The notes: a model not told the origin generated them from the sequence alone. A DNA stretch of 64,000 nt from Virgibacillus_O sediminis (GCF_042643265.1 NZ_JBHRRZ010000012.1:90631-154630), one strand, 5' to 3'; shown: positions 8,259 to 17,410, counted from the first letter of the stretch. Translations and numbers: made by a program.

Positions 8259-9284
8259 TTACTTATCCAGAGAATCCAATACTTTTTCGTAGGTTTCCAC
8301 TCCAACCGAGTCAATATTTTTTTCAATAACAGGCTGTACTTCTTCAAAGAAGTGATGTCTCTGTTCGGTTGTCAATTCGATCACTTCAGTACCTTCTTCC
8401 TTCATCTTTTCAATCGCTTCTTTCTCTTCTTCCTCCACATAGTTAATGGACCACTCCAGCATTTCCTGTGCAGCTTCTTCAACAGCTTCCTGTAAATCAA
8501 CTGGAAGGCTATTATAGAAATCGCCATTCATTGTCAGAATGTAAGGGACATAACTATGTGCTGTTACTGTTATATGTTGGCCCAACTCGTGATATTGATA
8601 ATCATGCATTAATGGCAACGTTGTCATTAAACCGTCAATCGTTCCTTGCTGTAGGGCTGAATAAACTTCCGCTTGAGTAATAGGTGATGGGTTCCCCCCT
8701 AATTCTTCTACTAAATCCATATACATGGAGGATTGTGGTGTTCTTAATGTTAATCCATTAAGATCATTTGGTTCTTCAATTGGATGGGAATTGTTAAGCA
8801 TTCCATAGAAACCAATATCGTAAGTTCCAAATATTTTTGTATTTGTTTCTTCTTCAAACTCAGTAAAAATGTCCTCAGCTACAGGGCTATCTACAAACTC
8901 ATACAATTCATCACGATTCTCAAATAAAAAAGGTATATCAAAAATATTTAGTCCGTCTACGCTTGTTGCCTGGGCACCAACGAAGGAAGACATACCGAAT
9001 ATCTCAGCGTTTCCGTCAAATACTAGTTGTAAAGCTTCTTCATCCGAAGCCCCGAGAGTACCATTATAATAATTTTCAACTTCAATTCGGCCTTCTGTCT
9101 TCTCCTCCACTAATTCTTCAAACTTTTTCATGGTAATCGCTACAAAATTATCTTCACTAACAATGATAGGATTTCGGATGGTATATTCTGCATCTCCTGT
9201 AGCACTCGATTCCGTCTCCCCTTGACATGCGGCCAATAGCAAAATGATAAATATACTTAATATTGATAACTTCTGCACCCTCAT
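8259..9284 (-). CDS. TRAP transporter solute-binding lipoprotein (DctP family)
   Basis: Extracytoplasmic binding protein of 341 residues with a lipoprotein signal ending in LLLAACQGE, so the mature protein is anchored through Cys20. DctP family marks include the ETERAGQ-like helix region, the LNGLTLRTPQSSMYMDLVEELGGNPSPITQAEVYSALQ pattern (shown by the arginine in LRTPQS, which normally binds the substrate carboxylate) and QGTIDG. It follows the APH-like kinase gene by 64 bases. The ligand is probably a monocarboxylate or hydroxy acid, by inference. Confidence 0.92.
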   Translation of the reverse strand: MRVQKLSILSIFIILLLAACQGETESSATGDAEYTIRNPIIVSEDNFVAITMKKFEELVEEKTEGRIEVENYYNGTLGASDEEALQLVFDGNAEIFGMSSFVGAQATSVDGLNIFDIPFLFENRDELYEFVDSPVAEDIFTEFEEETNTKIFGTYDIGFYGMLNNSHPIEEPNDLNGLTLRTPQSSMYMDLVEELGGNPSPITQAEVYSALQQGTIDGLMTTLPLMHDYQYHELGQHITVTAHSYVPYILTMNGDFYNSLPVDLQEAVEEAAQEMLEWSINYVEEEEKEAIEKMKEEGTEVIELTTEQRHHFFEEVQPVIEKNIDSVGVETYEKVLDSLDK

Positions 9285-9348
9285 TTATATCCCCCTTGTA
9301 AATAATCCTATTTATTCCTCATTTCAATTAGTTATTCACTTCCTCGTT

Positions 9349-10425
9349 TTAATGGTTATACTGTCTACTTTCTATAACCTCATAGGCCTGCTGTATTAAA
9401 TGACGAGCACGCTGATGGAATTCCGCGAACCTCTCATCCTCTGTTTTTCCTATCTTCCAGCGATGATAGATTTGCTGCAGTGCCACGCCTAGCTTGAAAT
9501 AATTCAGCGCTACATAGAAGGTAATATTCCTTATGTCCTTCTTCGTTTTTTCAGCATATCGCTGAATAAATTCCTCGCGGGATATAAAACCGTCCCGGGA
9601 AGCTGTGATGGAAGGCAGGCTGTCCTTAATGGAATCTGGATCATCTTTCTGTACCCAATAGACAAGTGCTCCGCCCAAATCAAACAACGGATCCCCAATG
9701 GTGGCCATCTCCCAGTCCAGAATGGCGTTAATCTCCGTCAAATCTTGACTAAGCAGCATATTGTTCAGTTTGTAATCATTGTGGATAACTCCGCTCCCAA
9801 TTTCTTCTGGCACATGGTCTGAGAGCCACATGCTTACGTTGTCTACATAAGGAATGTCATCCGTTTTGACCTTTTCATAACGCTTGATCCAACCTTGTAC
9901 CTGACGATTGATAAAGCCTTTCGGATAGCCGAATGACGAGAGTCCCGCCTGCTCGTAATCGATCGTGTGCAGATCTGCCAACCGGTCCACTACAGCGTAG
10001 GATAATTTCTGCAGCCGCTCCGTTGTAACTTCCATGTCCGGCGGGAATTCTTCATCCAAGACGATTCCCTTTTTACGCTCCATCACATAGAAAGGAACGC
10101 CGATTATCTCTACATCCTCACACATGACATAGGGTTCCGGTCCGTATGGGAAAAACGGGTGCAGTCTCTGGAGAAAACCTGATTCCCTCTTCATATCATG
10201 CGCTTTAGGAGGCAATGGGCCATTTGGAGGTCGGCGCATCACTGCCTCCCACTCCCCGCAGCGGAGGAAATAGGTCAAGTTGGACACACCGGTGGAGAAT
10301 TGTTTTACTTCCAAAGGAAGATCAGGGAGTTTTCGGTAGGTTGCTTCGATATAGGACTTTACTGCTTCTCTGTCAAAATCTTCCCCAGTACGGACCTCGG
10401 ACATTTCTGAACTTCCAGTACTCAT
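9349..10425 (-). CDS. APH-like kinase, putative 4-hydroxyacyl-CoA kinase (2)
   Basis: Second kinase of the same family as the one at 3633-4679, 358 residues, with catalytic VIHNDYKLNNMLL and AILDWEMATIGDPLFDLG and the N-lobe RRPPNG loop. The two share layout throughout but are clearly diverged, so this is an old duplication or separate recruitment. It follows the acyl-CoA ligase by 15 bases, so substrate activation to CoA and phosphorylation are likely consecutive steps, as with LvaE and LvaA in the levulinate pathway. ATG 10425 follows GGGGGTGAC. Confidence 0.82.
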   Translation of the reverse strand: MSTGSSEMSEVRTGEDFDREAVKSYIEATYRKLPDLPLEVKQFSTGVSNLTYFLRCGEWEAVMRRPPNGPLPPKAHDMKRESGFLQRLHPFFPYGPEPYVMCEDVEIIGVPFYVMERKKGIVLDEEFPPDMEVTTERLQKLSYAVVDRLADLHTIDYEQAGLSSFGYPKGFINRQVQGWIKRYEKVKTDDIPYVDNVSMWLSDHVPEEIGSGVIHNDYKLNNMLLSQDLTEINAILDWEMATIGDPLFDLGGALVYWVQKDDPDSIKDSLPSITASRDGFISREEFIQRYAEKTKKDIRNITFYVALNYFKLGVALQQIYHRWKIGKTEDERFAEFHQRARHLIQQAYEVIESRQYNH

Positions 10426-10440
10426 GCAAAGTCACCCCCT

Positions 10441-12081
10441 TCATTTTCCACTATGATGTTCCATCGCCTTCCTTAAACGGTAGCGTTGTATTTTGCCGCT
10501 CTGTGTCTTCGGTAATTCCTTGATAAACTCCACTTCTCTTGGATACACATGTTTGGATAATTTTTCTTTCACATGCAGACTCAATTCATTTTTCAACGCT
10601 TCTGAGGCTTTATCTTTAAATTCATCTCTTAGTACAACAAATGCCTTAACGATTTCCCCTTTTACCTGGTCCGGTTTGCCAATCACTGCCACCTCTTCTA
10701 CCGCCGGATGTTCCACTAGACTGCTTTCCACCTCAAACGGGCCAATTCGGTAGCCGGCACTGGAAATAATGTCATCTGACCGGCCTTGAAACCAGAAATA
10801 TCCGTTCTCATCCTCTGATGCAAGGTCTCCGGACAGCATCCAGTCCCCTTTCATCTTCTCTTCCGTTTTTTTCGGGTTATTCCAGTACCCCAAGAAGAAG
10901 AACGGGAAGGCCTTTCGGTCAACGGCAATTTCGCCTGTTTCTCCTTGTTTTACCAAATTGCCCTCCGTATCCAGCAGCCCCACACGGTAACCTGGAGAAG
11001 GAAATCCCATGGAACCCGGCTTCACTTCCATGTCGGTGGAATTATAATTATTGATGATCATGCCAGTCTCCGTTGCGCCGTAATGGTCATATATTTCCCT
11101 GCCGAAATTCTTCTTGAAAAACCTCACTACTTCTGCGTTCAAAGGCTCCCCCGCACTGCTGAATTTCCGTACATTAATATCATAATTTTTCGCCACCTCC
11201 GGACCAGCGGCCATCATGGCGCGGTAGGCGGTCGGTGCGAAGGCGAAATTAGTAATCTGATAATCCTGCAGGAGCTGGTACGTCTTTTCCACTCTGAATT
11301 TCCCTTTATAGATCAGGACAGATGCCCCCATACTCAAAGGGGCAAAGGTGCATTGGATGAGTCCAAATGACCAGCCGAGATCAGCTCCGCCAAAGAGCCG
11401 GTCGCTCTCCGTTGTCCCCATCGCGTACCGCTGATAGGGATATATACTTACTAGTATCTTATGCCCCCAGACCGCTCCTTTCGGCAGACCAGTTGATCCG
11501 GAGGTATACTGGATGGCGGAAGGGTCCATCAGTTTCGTAGGTTCTGTCCTATGTTCTTTAGAGAAAGTGTCCAGAAATTCCCGGAAAGTCAAACCGCCGG
11601 GGAATACACCATCAATCAGGATAGTTTCTACAGAAGGTGAGTCACTATCTAATTTCTCTGCTTGTTCCTGATTTGTCACCAGCACTTTACAGGCACTGTC
11701 CTGAAGCCGGTGGGATAATGCACCGAAATTGAATGCAGTAAACAGAGGGACATAGATGGCACCGATTTTCCAGGCTGCCAGCACCGTCAGCAAAAGCTCC
11801 ATGTCCTTGCCAAGCAGTCCTGCCACTCGATCGCCTTTCTCCACTCCATATGAACGGAGGAGATTGGCCATCTGATCTGACTTCTCTTTTAGTTTCCGGA
11901 ACGTCCATGTCTCTTTTTTTCCAGTTTCATCCTCCCAGTAGACGGCAACGCGTTCCGGATCATCTGCCCAGCGGTCGCAGCACTCATGGGCCATATTGAA
12001 TCTTTCTTCTGGATTCCAATCATATGTTTTTAACACTTCTTCCCAAGAAAAGTTCCTCACCAGATCCTGATAATTTTGCAT
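10441..12081 (-). CDS. Acyl-CoA synthetase, medium-chain (MACS-like)
   Basis: AMP-forming acyl-CoA ligase of 546 residues. The phosphate loop QYTSGSTGLPKGAVWGH, the A5 motif YDHYGATETGM, the LSGDLA aspartate, the hinge GRSDDIISSAGYRIGPFEVES and the catalytic lysine in PKTQSGKIQR are all intact. The SAGYRIGPFEVES hinge is typical of the medium-chain ACSM/MACS group rather than long-chain FadD. It heads the ligase-kinase-TRAP part of the operon and presumably activates the acid imported by the TRAP system. Confidence 0.9.
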   Translation of the reverse strand: MQNYQDLVRNFSWEEVLKTYDWNPEERFNMAHECCDRWADDPERVAVYWEDETGKKETWTFRKLKEKSDQMANLLRSYGVEKGDRVAGLLGKDMELLLTVLAAWKIGAIYVPLFTAFNFGALSHRLQDSACKVLVTNQEQAEKLDSDSPSVETILIDGVFPGGLTFREFLDTFSKEHRTEPTKLMDPSAIQYTSGSTGLPKGAVWGHKILVSIYPYQRYAMGTTESDRLFGGADLGWSFGLIQCTFAPLSMGASVLIYKGKFRVEKTYQLLQDYQITNFAFAPTAYRAMMAAGPEVAKNYDINVRKFSSAGEPLNAEVVRFFKKNFGREIYDHYGATETGMIINNYNSTDMEVKPGSMGFPSPGYRVGLLDTEGNLVKQGETGEIAVDRKAFPFFFLGYWNNPKKTEEKMKGDWMLSGDLASEDENGYFWFQGRSDDIISSAGYRIGPFEVESSLVEHPAVEEVAVIGKPDQVKGEIVKAFVVLRDEFKDKASEALKNELSLHVKEKLSKHVYPREVEFIKELPKTQSGKIQRYRLRKAMEHHSGK

Positions 12082-12158
12082 CCAATGCCCCCTAATAGGA
12101 TAGATTTTAGCTTATGTAGGAGAAGAAGCTGCGTTTCTTCTCCATTCTTTCATCCCGG

Positions 12159-12563
12159 TTATTCACCGAGAAAGACATCTCTTGTATGTTCGGTATCCAG
12201 GAATTCTTTTACTTTCTGGATCTTCCCGTTCTCCACCTCAAACAGGAAGTGATACAGGTTATTATAAATTTTGCCGTTGGTCATTTCGGCATAGGATTCC
12301 GTCTCCACTGCGACGCGGTTTCCCTCTGCCGTCCATGCCAGCGGTTTTAAGGAAATAGCTCCTTCCTTGGTCGCCGTGGCTAGTCCGGAGTTCATTTCCC
12401 TGAACTCTGCCATGGTCTTCTCCCCGGACACCCCTTCTATATTCCCCGCAACCCACCATGTTGCTGAATCAGACATATACGATAAGAATCGATCAATATT
12501 CCCTGTAGAGAAAACTTCCATGAATTCCTTGACCAATTGCTTATTTTTTTCTTCTTGGGTCAA
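12159..12563 (-). CDS. SnoaL-like/NTF2-fold protein
   Basis: Small alpha+beta barrel protein of 134 residues with the SnoaL/NTF2 pattern: an N-terminal helix (KNKQLVKEFMEVFSTGNIDRFLSYM shown by VKEFMEVFSTGN), SATWWVAG, and a central NLYHFLFEVENGKI strand. The family includes isomerases, dehydratases and hydrolases acting on small carbonyl or cyclic substrates, so a catalytic role in the operon is plausible but undetermined. TTG 12563 is chosen because AAAAGGAGG lies eight bases upstream; an ATG-like start further out at 12587 lacks one. Confidence 0.75.
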   Translation of the reverse strand: MTQEEKNKQLVKEFMEVFSTGNIDRFLSYMSDSATWWVAGNIEGVSGEKTMAEFREMNSGLATATKEGAISLKPLAWTAEGNRVAVETESYAEMTNGKIYNNLYHFLFEVENGKIQKVKEFLDTEHTRDVFLGE

Positions 12564-12655
12564 TTCATTTTCCTCCTTTTGGAGCATAATAAATAATTGG
12601 AATATTCCTAAAAATAAAGACGCACCTATTTACTTGAGGCCGTGAGATTCCGGTC

Positions 12656-13723
12656 CTATATCTTTTGCTTGGCTGCTTTTTTCTTAAAATACGGGATGAC
12701 ATCTTTAGCCATTCTCTCCATGGACTCACGAACCAGTTTATCCGACATGCCGCCTATCCGGTGCCAACAGCTGAGCTGTTTCAGGCCAAATGCCTCCTGC
12801 ATGCCTTCAATTTCCTCAATTAATGCCTGTGGTCCATCGACATGGATGGTGCCAGCCTCACGCAGTTGGTCAAAGGTAATGCTGGACATTCCCTTGGCAA
12901 CATCTTCAAACGCTTCATAAGATTTAGCAGCTTTCTTGCCGTCTCCTCCTGGGACTAGACTTGTGACCATATCAAAGTACCAGTCAAAATATTCCTTGGT
13001 CCGTTCATAGGCCACTTCGGCATTATCCGCCACATGCATTTGCAGATTGATAGGAAAGTCGATATCCTCCGGTTTCATGCCTTTTTGAATCAATACTTCT
13101 CGGGCATCTTTCAATTGGCCCTTCAGCTCATCCAAAGTGGATAAGGTCGGTGTTGCTGTCAGATTCAGCCCCATATTGGCAACCAGATCAAATGTCTGAG
13201 GGCTGATCGATGCTACATAAATTGGCGGTGGGGACTGAAGCGGTCTAGGCCTGAGTGTAACATTTTCCAATTGATAGAATTTGCCATCATATGAAAAATC
13301 CTCTTGGGTCCAGAGTCCGGTAATGATCTCCAATTCCTCTTTAAAACGGGCCCTTGTCTCTTCCATGCTCACACCCAGCTGCTTGAATTCCGTCGGCTGA
13401 TACCCTCGCCCTACTCCAAACTGCAGGCGCCCACCGCTGATGATGTCAGCCATCGCGTAATCTTCAGCAATTCGAATCGGATTTCCGAGCGGCAATACGG
13501 AAATGAGGCTTCCTATTTTAATCTTTTTTGTCCGTTCGGCAATGGCTGCCATGGCGACTGCCGGGTTAGCCATCGATCCATAAGCGGTAGAGTGGTGTTC
13601 GGCAAGCCAGACCGCGTCAAAGCCCAATTCCTCTGCATACTCAATCTGTCCCAGCATTTCATCATAGGCACGCTTAAAGTCTCCATCAGGGGATTCCAAT
13701 ACATAAAAAACTCCAAATTCCAT
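12656..13723 (-). CDS. Luciferase-like flavin-dependent monooxygenase (LLM class)
   Basis: FMN-dependent oxygenase of the bacterial luciferase fold, 355 residues. Marks include the N-terminal FGVFYVLESP strand, VWLAEHHSTAYGS near residue 37, IGSLISVLPLGNPIRIAEDYA and GVGRGYQPTEF. LLM enzymes need reduced FMN from a separate reductase, and a flavin reductase gene sits immediately upstream, so the two probably form a two-component monooxygenase. Type II Baeyer-Villiger enzymes belong to this family, but desulfurases and aldehyde oxygenases do too; the exact reaction is unknown. Confidence 0.85.
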   Translation of the reverse strand: MEFGVFYVLESPDGDFKRAYDEMLGQIEYAEELGFDAVWLAEHHSTAYGSMANPAVAMAAIAERTKKIKIGSLISVLPLGNPIRIAEDYAMADIISGGRLQFGVGRGYQPTEFKQLGVSMEETRARFKEELEIITGLWTQEDFSYDGKFYQLENVTLRPRPLQSPPPIYVASISPQTFDLVANMGLNLTATPTLSTLDELKGQLKDAREVLIQKGMKPEDIDFPINLQMHVADNAEVAYERTKEYFDWYFDMVTSLVPGGDGKKAAKSYEAFEDVAKGMSSITFDQLREAGTIHVDGPQALIEEIEGMQEAFGLKQLSCWHRIGGMSDKLVRESMERMAKDVIPYFKKKAAKQKI

Positions 13724-13859
13724 AATTACACGCTCCTCATTTTTATTGGATTTTTTATATTTCAGTAACTGTTCAGGAAGTTATTCATGGTGGAGACCTT
13801 CGTAAATTCATGAATTAATCCCCATTCCTAATTTTTTGAGAGTACCGCGGGAGGGCTGT

Positions 13860-14351
13860 TTACACTTCCAAATACTTTCCTTTAAAGAAGATGAGAGGTT
13901 TTTTATCAGGTGCAGTACTGCCGGAGAGGACCTCCCCAACGACAATGGTATGGTCGCCGCCATCGAATAGATTAGCCACCTTGCAATCCAGATATGCCAA
14001 TGTATCCGGAAGAACGGGACTGCCTGAAGCATCCTCGTAATAACTCACCCCAGAAAATCGATCAATTCCGCTTGTCGCAAATTGCTTGGACAGAGCGATC
14101 TGGTCACTCGCTAGTATATTTACGACAAAGCCTTCAGTATTCATAAAATCTTGATAAGTACTAGATTTCTTGTCTATGCTAAAAAGCAGCAATTGTGGAT
14201 CAAGTGACAATGAGCTGAAAGAATTTGCTGTAAACCCTATCGGATGCCCCTCTTTATTCTTGGTAGTTATGATGGTAACACCCGTTGTGAAGTTTCCGAC
14301 CGTATTGCGAAATGCCCGTGCATCCAATACTTCACTCTCCAGTTTACTCAT
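13860..14351 (-). CDS. Flavin reductase family protein (two-component oxygenase partner)
   Basis: FMN-binding split-barrel reductase of 163 residues with the family pattern FTTGVTIITT, GFTANSFSSLSLDPQLLLFS and FVVNILASDQIALSKQFA. It would supply FMNH2 to the luciferase-like oxygenase encoded next in the operon. A longer frame begins at 14372, but ATG 14351 has GGAAGGGG eight bases before it and is preferred. It lies only a few bases from the VOC gene stop, indicating co-transcription. Confidence 0.88.
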   Translation of the reverse strand: MSKLESEVLDARAFRNTVGNFTTGVTIITTKNKEGHPIGFTANSFSSLSLDPQLLLFSIDKKSSTYQDFMNTEGFVVNILASDQIALSKQFATSGIDRFSGVSYYEDASGSPVLPDTLAYLDCKVANLFDGGDHTIVVGEVLSGSTAPDKKPLIFFKGKYLEV

Positions 14352-14377
14352 GTATGGATCCCCTTCCTTCAAAAATA

Positions 14378-14740
14378 TTAACTCTTATCGATTGGCTGTT
14401 TCTCATACAGCTGAACCATATTATTGGATGGGTCATGAAAATAACAGGTATACCCGTGGCTCCCCATCTCGCGGACATCACTCACTTGAATACCATCTTG
14501 CTCCACTCGTTTTTTCATTGCTGCTATATTTTCCACTTCAAAGGTCACAACACCCCCGGCCTCCAATTTCTCCGGGACCTCTTCCGTGCCGCCAAGTGCA
14601 AATGTCACGTCACCAACCTTGAATTGCGCCCATTGATCTCGATCATTAAATTGAAGCTTCAACCCCATTACTTCCTGATAGAAGTCAATCGCCTCTTTCA
14701 TGTCATTCGTTCGGTAATATACGTTCTTAATTCTTTGCAA
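14378..14740 (-). CDS. VOC family protein (glyoxalase/bleomycin-resistance fold)
   Basis: Single vicinal-oxygen-chelate protein of 120 residues: the IKNVYYRTNDMKEAIDFYQEVMG opening (seen as DMKEAIDFYQEVMGLKLQF), a central TFEVENIAAM strand and the closing CYFHDPSNNMVQLYE with the metal glutamate-type position. Such proteins are lyases, isomerases or dioxygenases. As first gene after the 14.9-kb promoter it belongs to the ligase-kinase operon; its reaction is unknown. TTG 14740 is the start, with GAGGTGACC nine bases before it. Confidence 0.8.
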   Translation of the reverse strand: MQRIKNVYYRTNDMKEAIDFYQEVMGLKLQFNDRDQWAQFKVGDVTFALGGTEEVPEKLEAGGVVTFEVENIAAMKKRVEQDGIQVSDVREMGSHGYTCYFHDPSNNMVQLYEKQPIDKS

Positions 14741-14803
14741 TGGCTGGTCACCTCAGTTCGAAATAATGGCCAAATCATCATTTCTTATTTAAACAACAGC
14801 TAC

Positions 14804-14817
14804 TGACAGCGCTTACA
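14804..14817 (-). promoter_or_regulatory. Perfect cre box (CcpA site)
   Basis: TGTAAGCGCTGTCA on the minus strand fits the TGWAANCGNTNWCA consensus at all positions. It lies between the promoter at 14898-14926 and the VOC start, where CcpA would act as a roadblock. Confidence 0.75.
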
Positions 14818-14897
14818 ATTAACACCTAAGAAACCATGATATTAATTTTATTTTCCCTCCTTTACCTGCACAGTTTGAACCCTTCAGCTTAAAAATT

Positions 14898-14926
14898 ATT
14901 ATACCTATACAAAATTTGAATGTAAA
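14898..14926 (-). promoter_or_regulatory. Sigma-A promoter of the 14.7-6.4 kb operon
   Basis: TTTACA (14921-14926) and a consensus TATAAT (14898-14903) are spaced by 17 bases on the minus strand. An ATTCAA half site lies in the spacer, resembling the arms of the dyad at 5563-5578. Confidence 0.75.
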
Positions 14927-15000
14927 GTATTTTTTAGAATTTATTTATGATTCTAACAATTATGAACAGAATTGGCTCTTTTATTCATTTTCTCCCAGGG

Positions 15001-16182
15001 TCACCATACGCTCTTTATTAAATTATTTATCTCCTTCTCCAATTCCTGGGTTTCCATGACAAATTCGTTTTCCTCCCCACGAATATCTGTCAATACGTTC
15101 GCCACTAACTGTGGAAGGGTCTCTGCATCTATATTAAAATCCCGTAAACGATGGGGAATTTCCAGCCGCTTGATCAGACCGCTTATAATCTCTGGTGCCT
15201 GCTCGGCAATTTCCCTCATGTCTTTTCCCGGCTCCGAGAACCCTAATACTTCAGAGATAGCCGCCTGTTGTTCTATGGTCCGGGGAAGCAGAAACTTCAT
15301 CACTTTTGGGAGCATAATCGCAGACGTCATCCCATGCGGTATATTATATAATGCTCCTAATTGATGTCCAATGCTGTGGGATAAACCGAGCTTAATATTG
15401 ACGACCGAGAACAGGGAAAGCCATGCGCCTAACTGGCACTCCAGCCGGTACTCCATATTTTCAGGATGGTCATGGGAAAGAGGAAGATAATGATACAGTT
15501 TTTTTAAGGCCTGAAGGGCAAGTCCCGAATTTACTGGGTTGGGTGTTGGCGAATAAAGTGTTTCCACTGCATGGTCCACCGCGCGGATGCCTGTGGACAG
15601 CCATAGCCAGTCAGGCGTCTGCTTTGTAAACACGGGATCAAGAAAAACTTGTTGTGGTGTCATATGGGGATGGGAGAATTTATATTTTATCTGGTCTTTG
15701 CTGTTGGTGGCACCGGCTATACTTGTAAATTCAGCTGCAGATAGGGTTGTCGGAATCGCGAAATTGGGAACATACCTCCCCATTTTCGGCCGTTCTGTAC
15801 GTAGCATCTCTGAGAATGGATACAATTCCTGTTCGGAGTCAATGCCTTCCGCTAAAGCCAGTGACAGGATTTTCCCTGCATCGATGGGACTGCCTCCCCC
15901 GCAGCTGATGATCACGTCTGGGCCAAAAGCGCGAATCTTTTGAATATCCCCCATCAATTGTTTCCCAGGTACATGCTGTTTCACGCTCATTTCATAGGTG
16001 GTAATCCCTTCAGCATGCAAGGATTGAATCATTTTCTGATATTCATCCACTTTCAACAGGCTGTTCGTCGTAACAATCAGAGCCCTTTTTCCGTTCAGCT
16101 TCCTAATTTCGGTGATCAATTGATCATTGACTATGTCTGCTCCATAATGAACACTTTCTACTGGAAGAAATTGATAAATCAT
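15001..16182 (-). CDS. Iron-containing alcohol dehydrogenase (maleylacetate reductase-like)
   Basis: Group III metal-dependent alcohol dehydrogenase, 393 residues. The nucleotide loop CGGGSPIDAGK is near residue 95, and metal ligands are in GIRAVDHAVE, LSHSIGHQLG and NIPHG. The RAVDHAVETLYSP context resembles maleylacetate reductases and related enzymes more than propanediol-type dehydrogenases. It is transcribed in the same direction as the ligase operon but lies upstream of that operon's promoter, back to back with an esterase gene. It may oxidise a hydroxy acid or reduce a keto intermediate of this region. Confidence 0.85.
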   Translation of the reverse strand: MIYQFLPVESVHYGADIVNDQLITEIRKLNGKRALIVTTNSLLKVDEYQKMIQSLHAEGITTYEMSVKQHVPGKQLMGDIQKIRAFGPDVIISCGGGSPIDAGKILSLALAEGIDSEQELYPFSEMLRTERPKMGRYVPNFAIPTTLSAAEFTSIAGATNSKDQIKYKFSHPHMTPQQVFLDPVFTKQTPDWLWLSTGIRAVDHAVETLYSPTPNPVNSGLALQALKKLYHYLPLSHDHPENMEYRLECQLGAWLSLFSVVNIKLGLSHSIGHQLGALYNIPHGMTSAIMLPKVMKFLLPRTIEQQAAISEVLGFSEPGKDMREIAEQAPEIISGLIKRLEIPHRLRDFNIDAETLPQLVANVLTDIRGEENEFVMETQELEKEINNLIKSVW

Positions 16183-16230
16183 TCTTCTACCACCCCTCGT
16201 TTTTTGAGTACAGAAAAGTACATGGTGTTT

Positions 16231-16265
16231 TGATATTATATCAACGTTAAATTATTGAATCAATA
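16231..16265. promoter_or_regulatory. Two dyads in the divergent dehydrogenase/esterase region
   Basis: TGATAT-T-ATATCA (16231-16243) and TATTGA-A-TCAATA (16253-16265) are both perfect 6-1-6 palindromes, ten bases apart, in the divergent intergenic region. They are candidate operators; the regulator is unknown. Confidence 0.4.
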
Positions 16266-16304
16266 GTTTAAAATTAAAATATTTGTTATTTTTCAAATAA
16301 TTAG

Positions 16305-16333
16305 TTGCCAAATTATTTGAAAGGTTGTATAAT
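16305..16333 (+). promoter_or_regulatory. Sigma-A promoter of the esterase gene
   Basis: TTGCCA (16305-16310) and TATAAT (16328-16333) with a 17-base spacer, 48 bases before the esterase start. Confidence 0.75.
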
Positions 16334-16347
16334 CATTTTCAGATAGT

Positions 16348-16361
16348 TGAAAACGCATTCA
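16348..16361 (+). promoter_or_regulatory. cre-like box at the esterase promoter
   Basis: TGAAAACGCATTCA matches the CcpA consensus at 13 of 14 positions and lies just downstream of the -10 element, about +8 to +21, the usual repression position. Confidence 0.65.
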
Positions 16362-16380
16362 AAAAAAGGGGGAAATAATT

Positions 16381-17325
16381 GTGGGATACCAACCGGCAGT
16401 TAAAAAATTATTGGATCAGATCAATTCAGCGGATGGGAAGCCGATTCAGGAAATGACAGTCGAGGAAAACCGGGAAGGTCTGGCTGCTCTTTATGCAGAT
16501 TTAGTGGGCGAACCTCAGGAAGTGGCAAAGGTTGAAAATACCAACATTCCAGCACATGACGGCGGGAAGGTCGGATTAAGGATCTACACCCCGGAAGGCA
16601 ATGGCCCGTTCCCCGTATTGGTCTTCTACCATGGAGGCGGCTGGGTGCTTGGCGATTTAGATGTGGTTGATCCAATTATGCGGCAGATAACCAACGAGAC
16701 TGCATCAATAGTTGTATCTGTTGATTATCGTCTGGCTCCGGAACACAAATTTCCTGTACCGGCAGAAGACTGTTATACCGCCACCAAGTGGGTAGCGGAA
16801 AATATCCAGAAACACAATGGTGACCCTAAGCGCCTTGCTGTCGCTGGTGACAGTGCGGGCGGAAATCTGGCTGCGGTGGTTCCATTAATGGCCAAAGACC
16901 GTGGCGGCCCTGCGATTTCCCTGCAAATTCTCCTTTATCCGGTGACAAACTTCGACACCACCACGACTTCCTACTTAGAAAATGGAAAAGGCAACTACCT
17001 GGAGACGGACGCAATGCACTGGTTCAATGATCAATATTTAAACAGCGAGGAAGATAAGAAGAACCCTTATACCGCCCCATTGCTCGCCAAAGACTTGTCT
17101 GGCCTGCCGCCTGCACTTATCTTCACAGCAGAATACGATGTTCTGCGGGATGAGGGGGAAGCGTATGCCCAACGTTTGAAAGAAGCAGGTGTATCGGTGG
17201 AACATACGAGATTTGATGGACAGATCCACGGTTTCTTCTGGATGCCAACCATTATGGACGATGCTCATAAGGCATTGGCCCAGATTAAAAAAGAAATGAA
17301 AAAGCAATTTTCCGCGACCGTATAA
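16381..17325 (+). CDS. HSL-family alpha/beta hydrolase (esterase/lactonase)
   Basis: Carboxylesterase of the hormone-sensitive-lipase family, 314 residues. The oxyanion motif HGGGW is near residue 80, the nucleophile in GDSAGGNLAA near 157, the acid in AEYDVLRDEGEAYA near 254 and the histidine in IHGFFW near 284, so the triad is complete. No signal peptide is seen, so it acts in the cytoplasm. GTG 16381 follows a GGGGGAAATAATT leader. It is the only plus-strand gene in this catabolic region and could open an ester or lactone that feeds the acyl-CoA genes; that role is inferred. Confidence 0.9.
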   Translation: MGYQPAVKKLLDQINSADGKPIQEMTVEENREGLAALYADLVGEPQEVAKVENTNIPAHDGGKVGLRIYTPEGNGPFPVLVFYHGGGWVLGDLDVVDPIMRQITNETASIVVSVDYRLAPEHKFPVPAEDCYTATKWVAENIQKHNGDPKRLAVAGDSAGGNLAAVVPLMAKDRGGPAISLQILLYPVTNFDTTTTSYLENGKGNYLETDAMHWFNDQYLNSEEDKKNPYTAPLLAKDLSGLPPALIFTAEYDVLRDEGEAYAQRLKEAGVSVEHTRFDGQIHGFFWMPTIMDDAHKALAQIKKEMKKQFSATV

Positions 17326-17369
17326 AGCTTGACGTAAGAAAGCTATATCTTTCATACAAAACAAACTGC

Positions 17370-17410
17370 AAAGCCCTAAACGACTCCCCTTATGAGTTGT
17401 TTAGGGCTTT
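17370..17410. terminator. Bidirectional terminator, copy 1 of a repeated stem-loop
   Basis: A 17-bp stem (AAAGCCCTAAACGACTC pairing to 17394-17410, one G-T pair) with a 7-base loop ends the esterase transcript. A near-identical stem occurs at 59231-59276. Confidence 0.85.

Noticed and set aside
3633..10425. Aminoglycoside resistance role for the two APH-like genes
   Set aside because: The family fold is shared, but sequence features and the acyl-CoA operon context match the ACAD10/11-LvaA branch rather than resistance enzymes.
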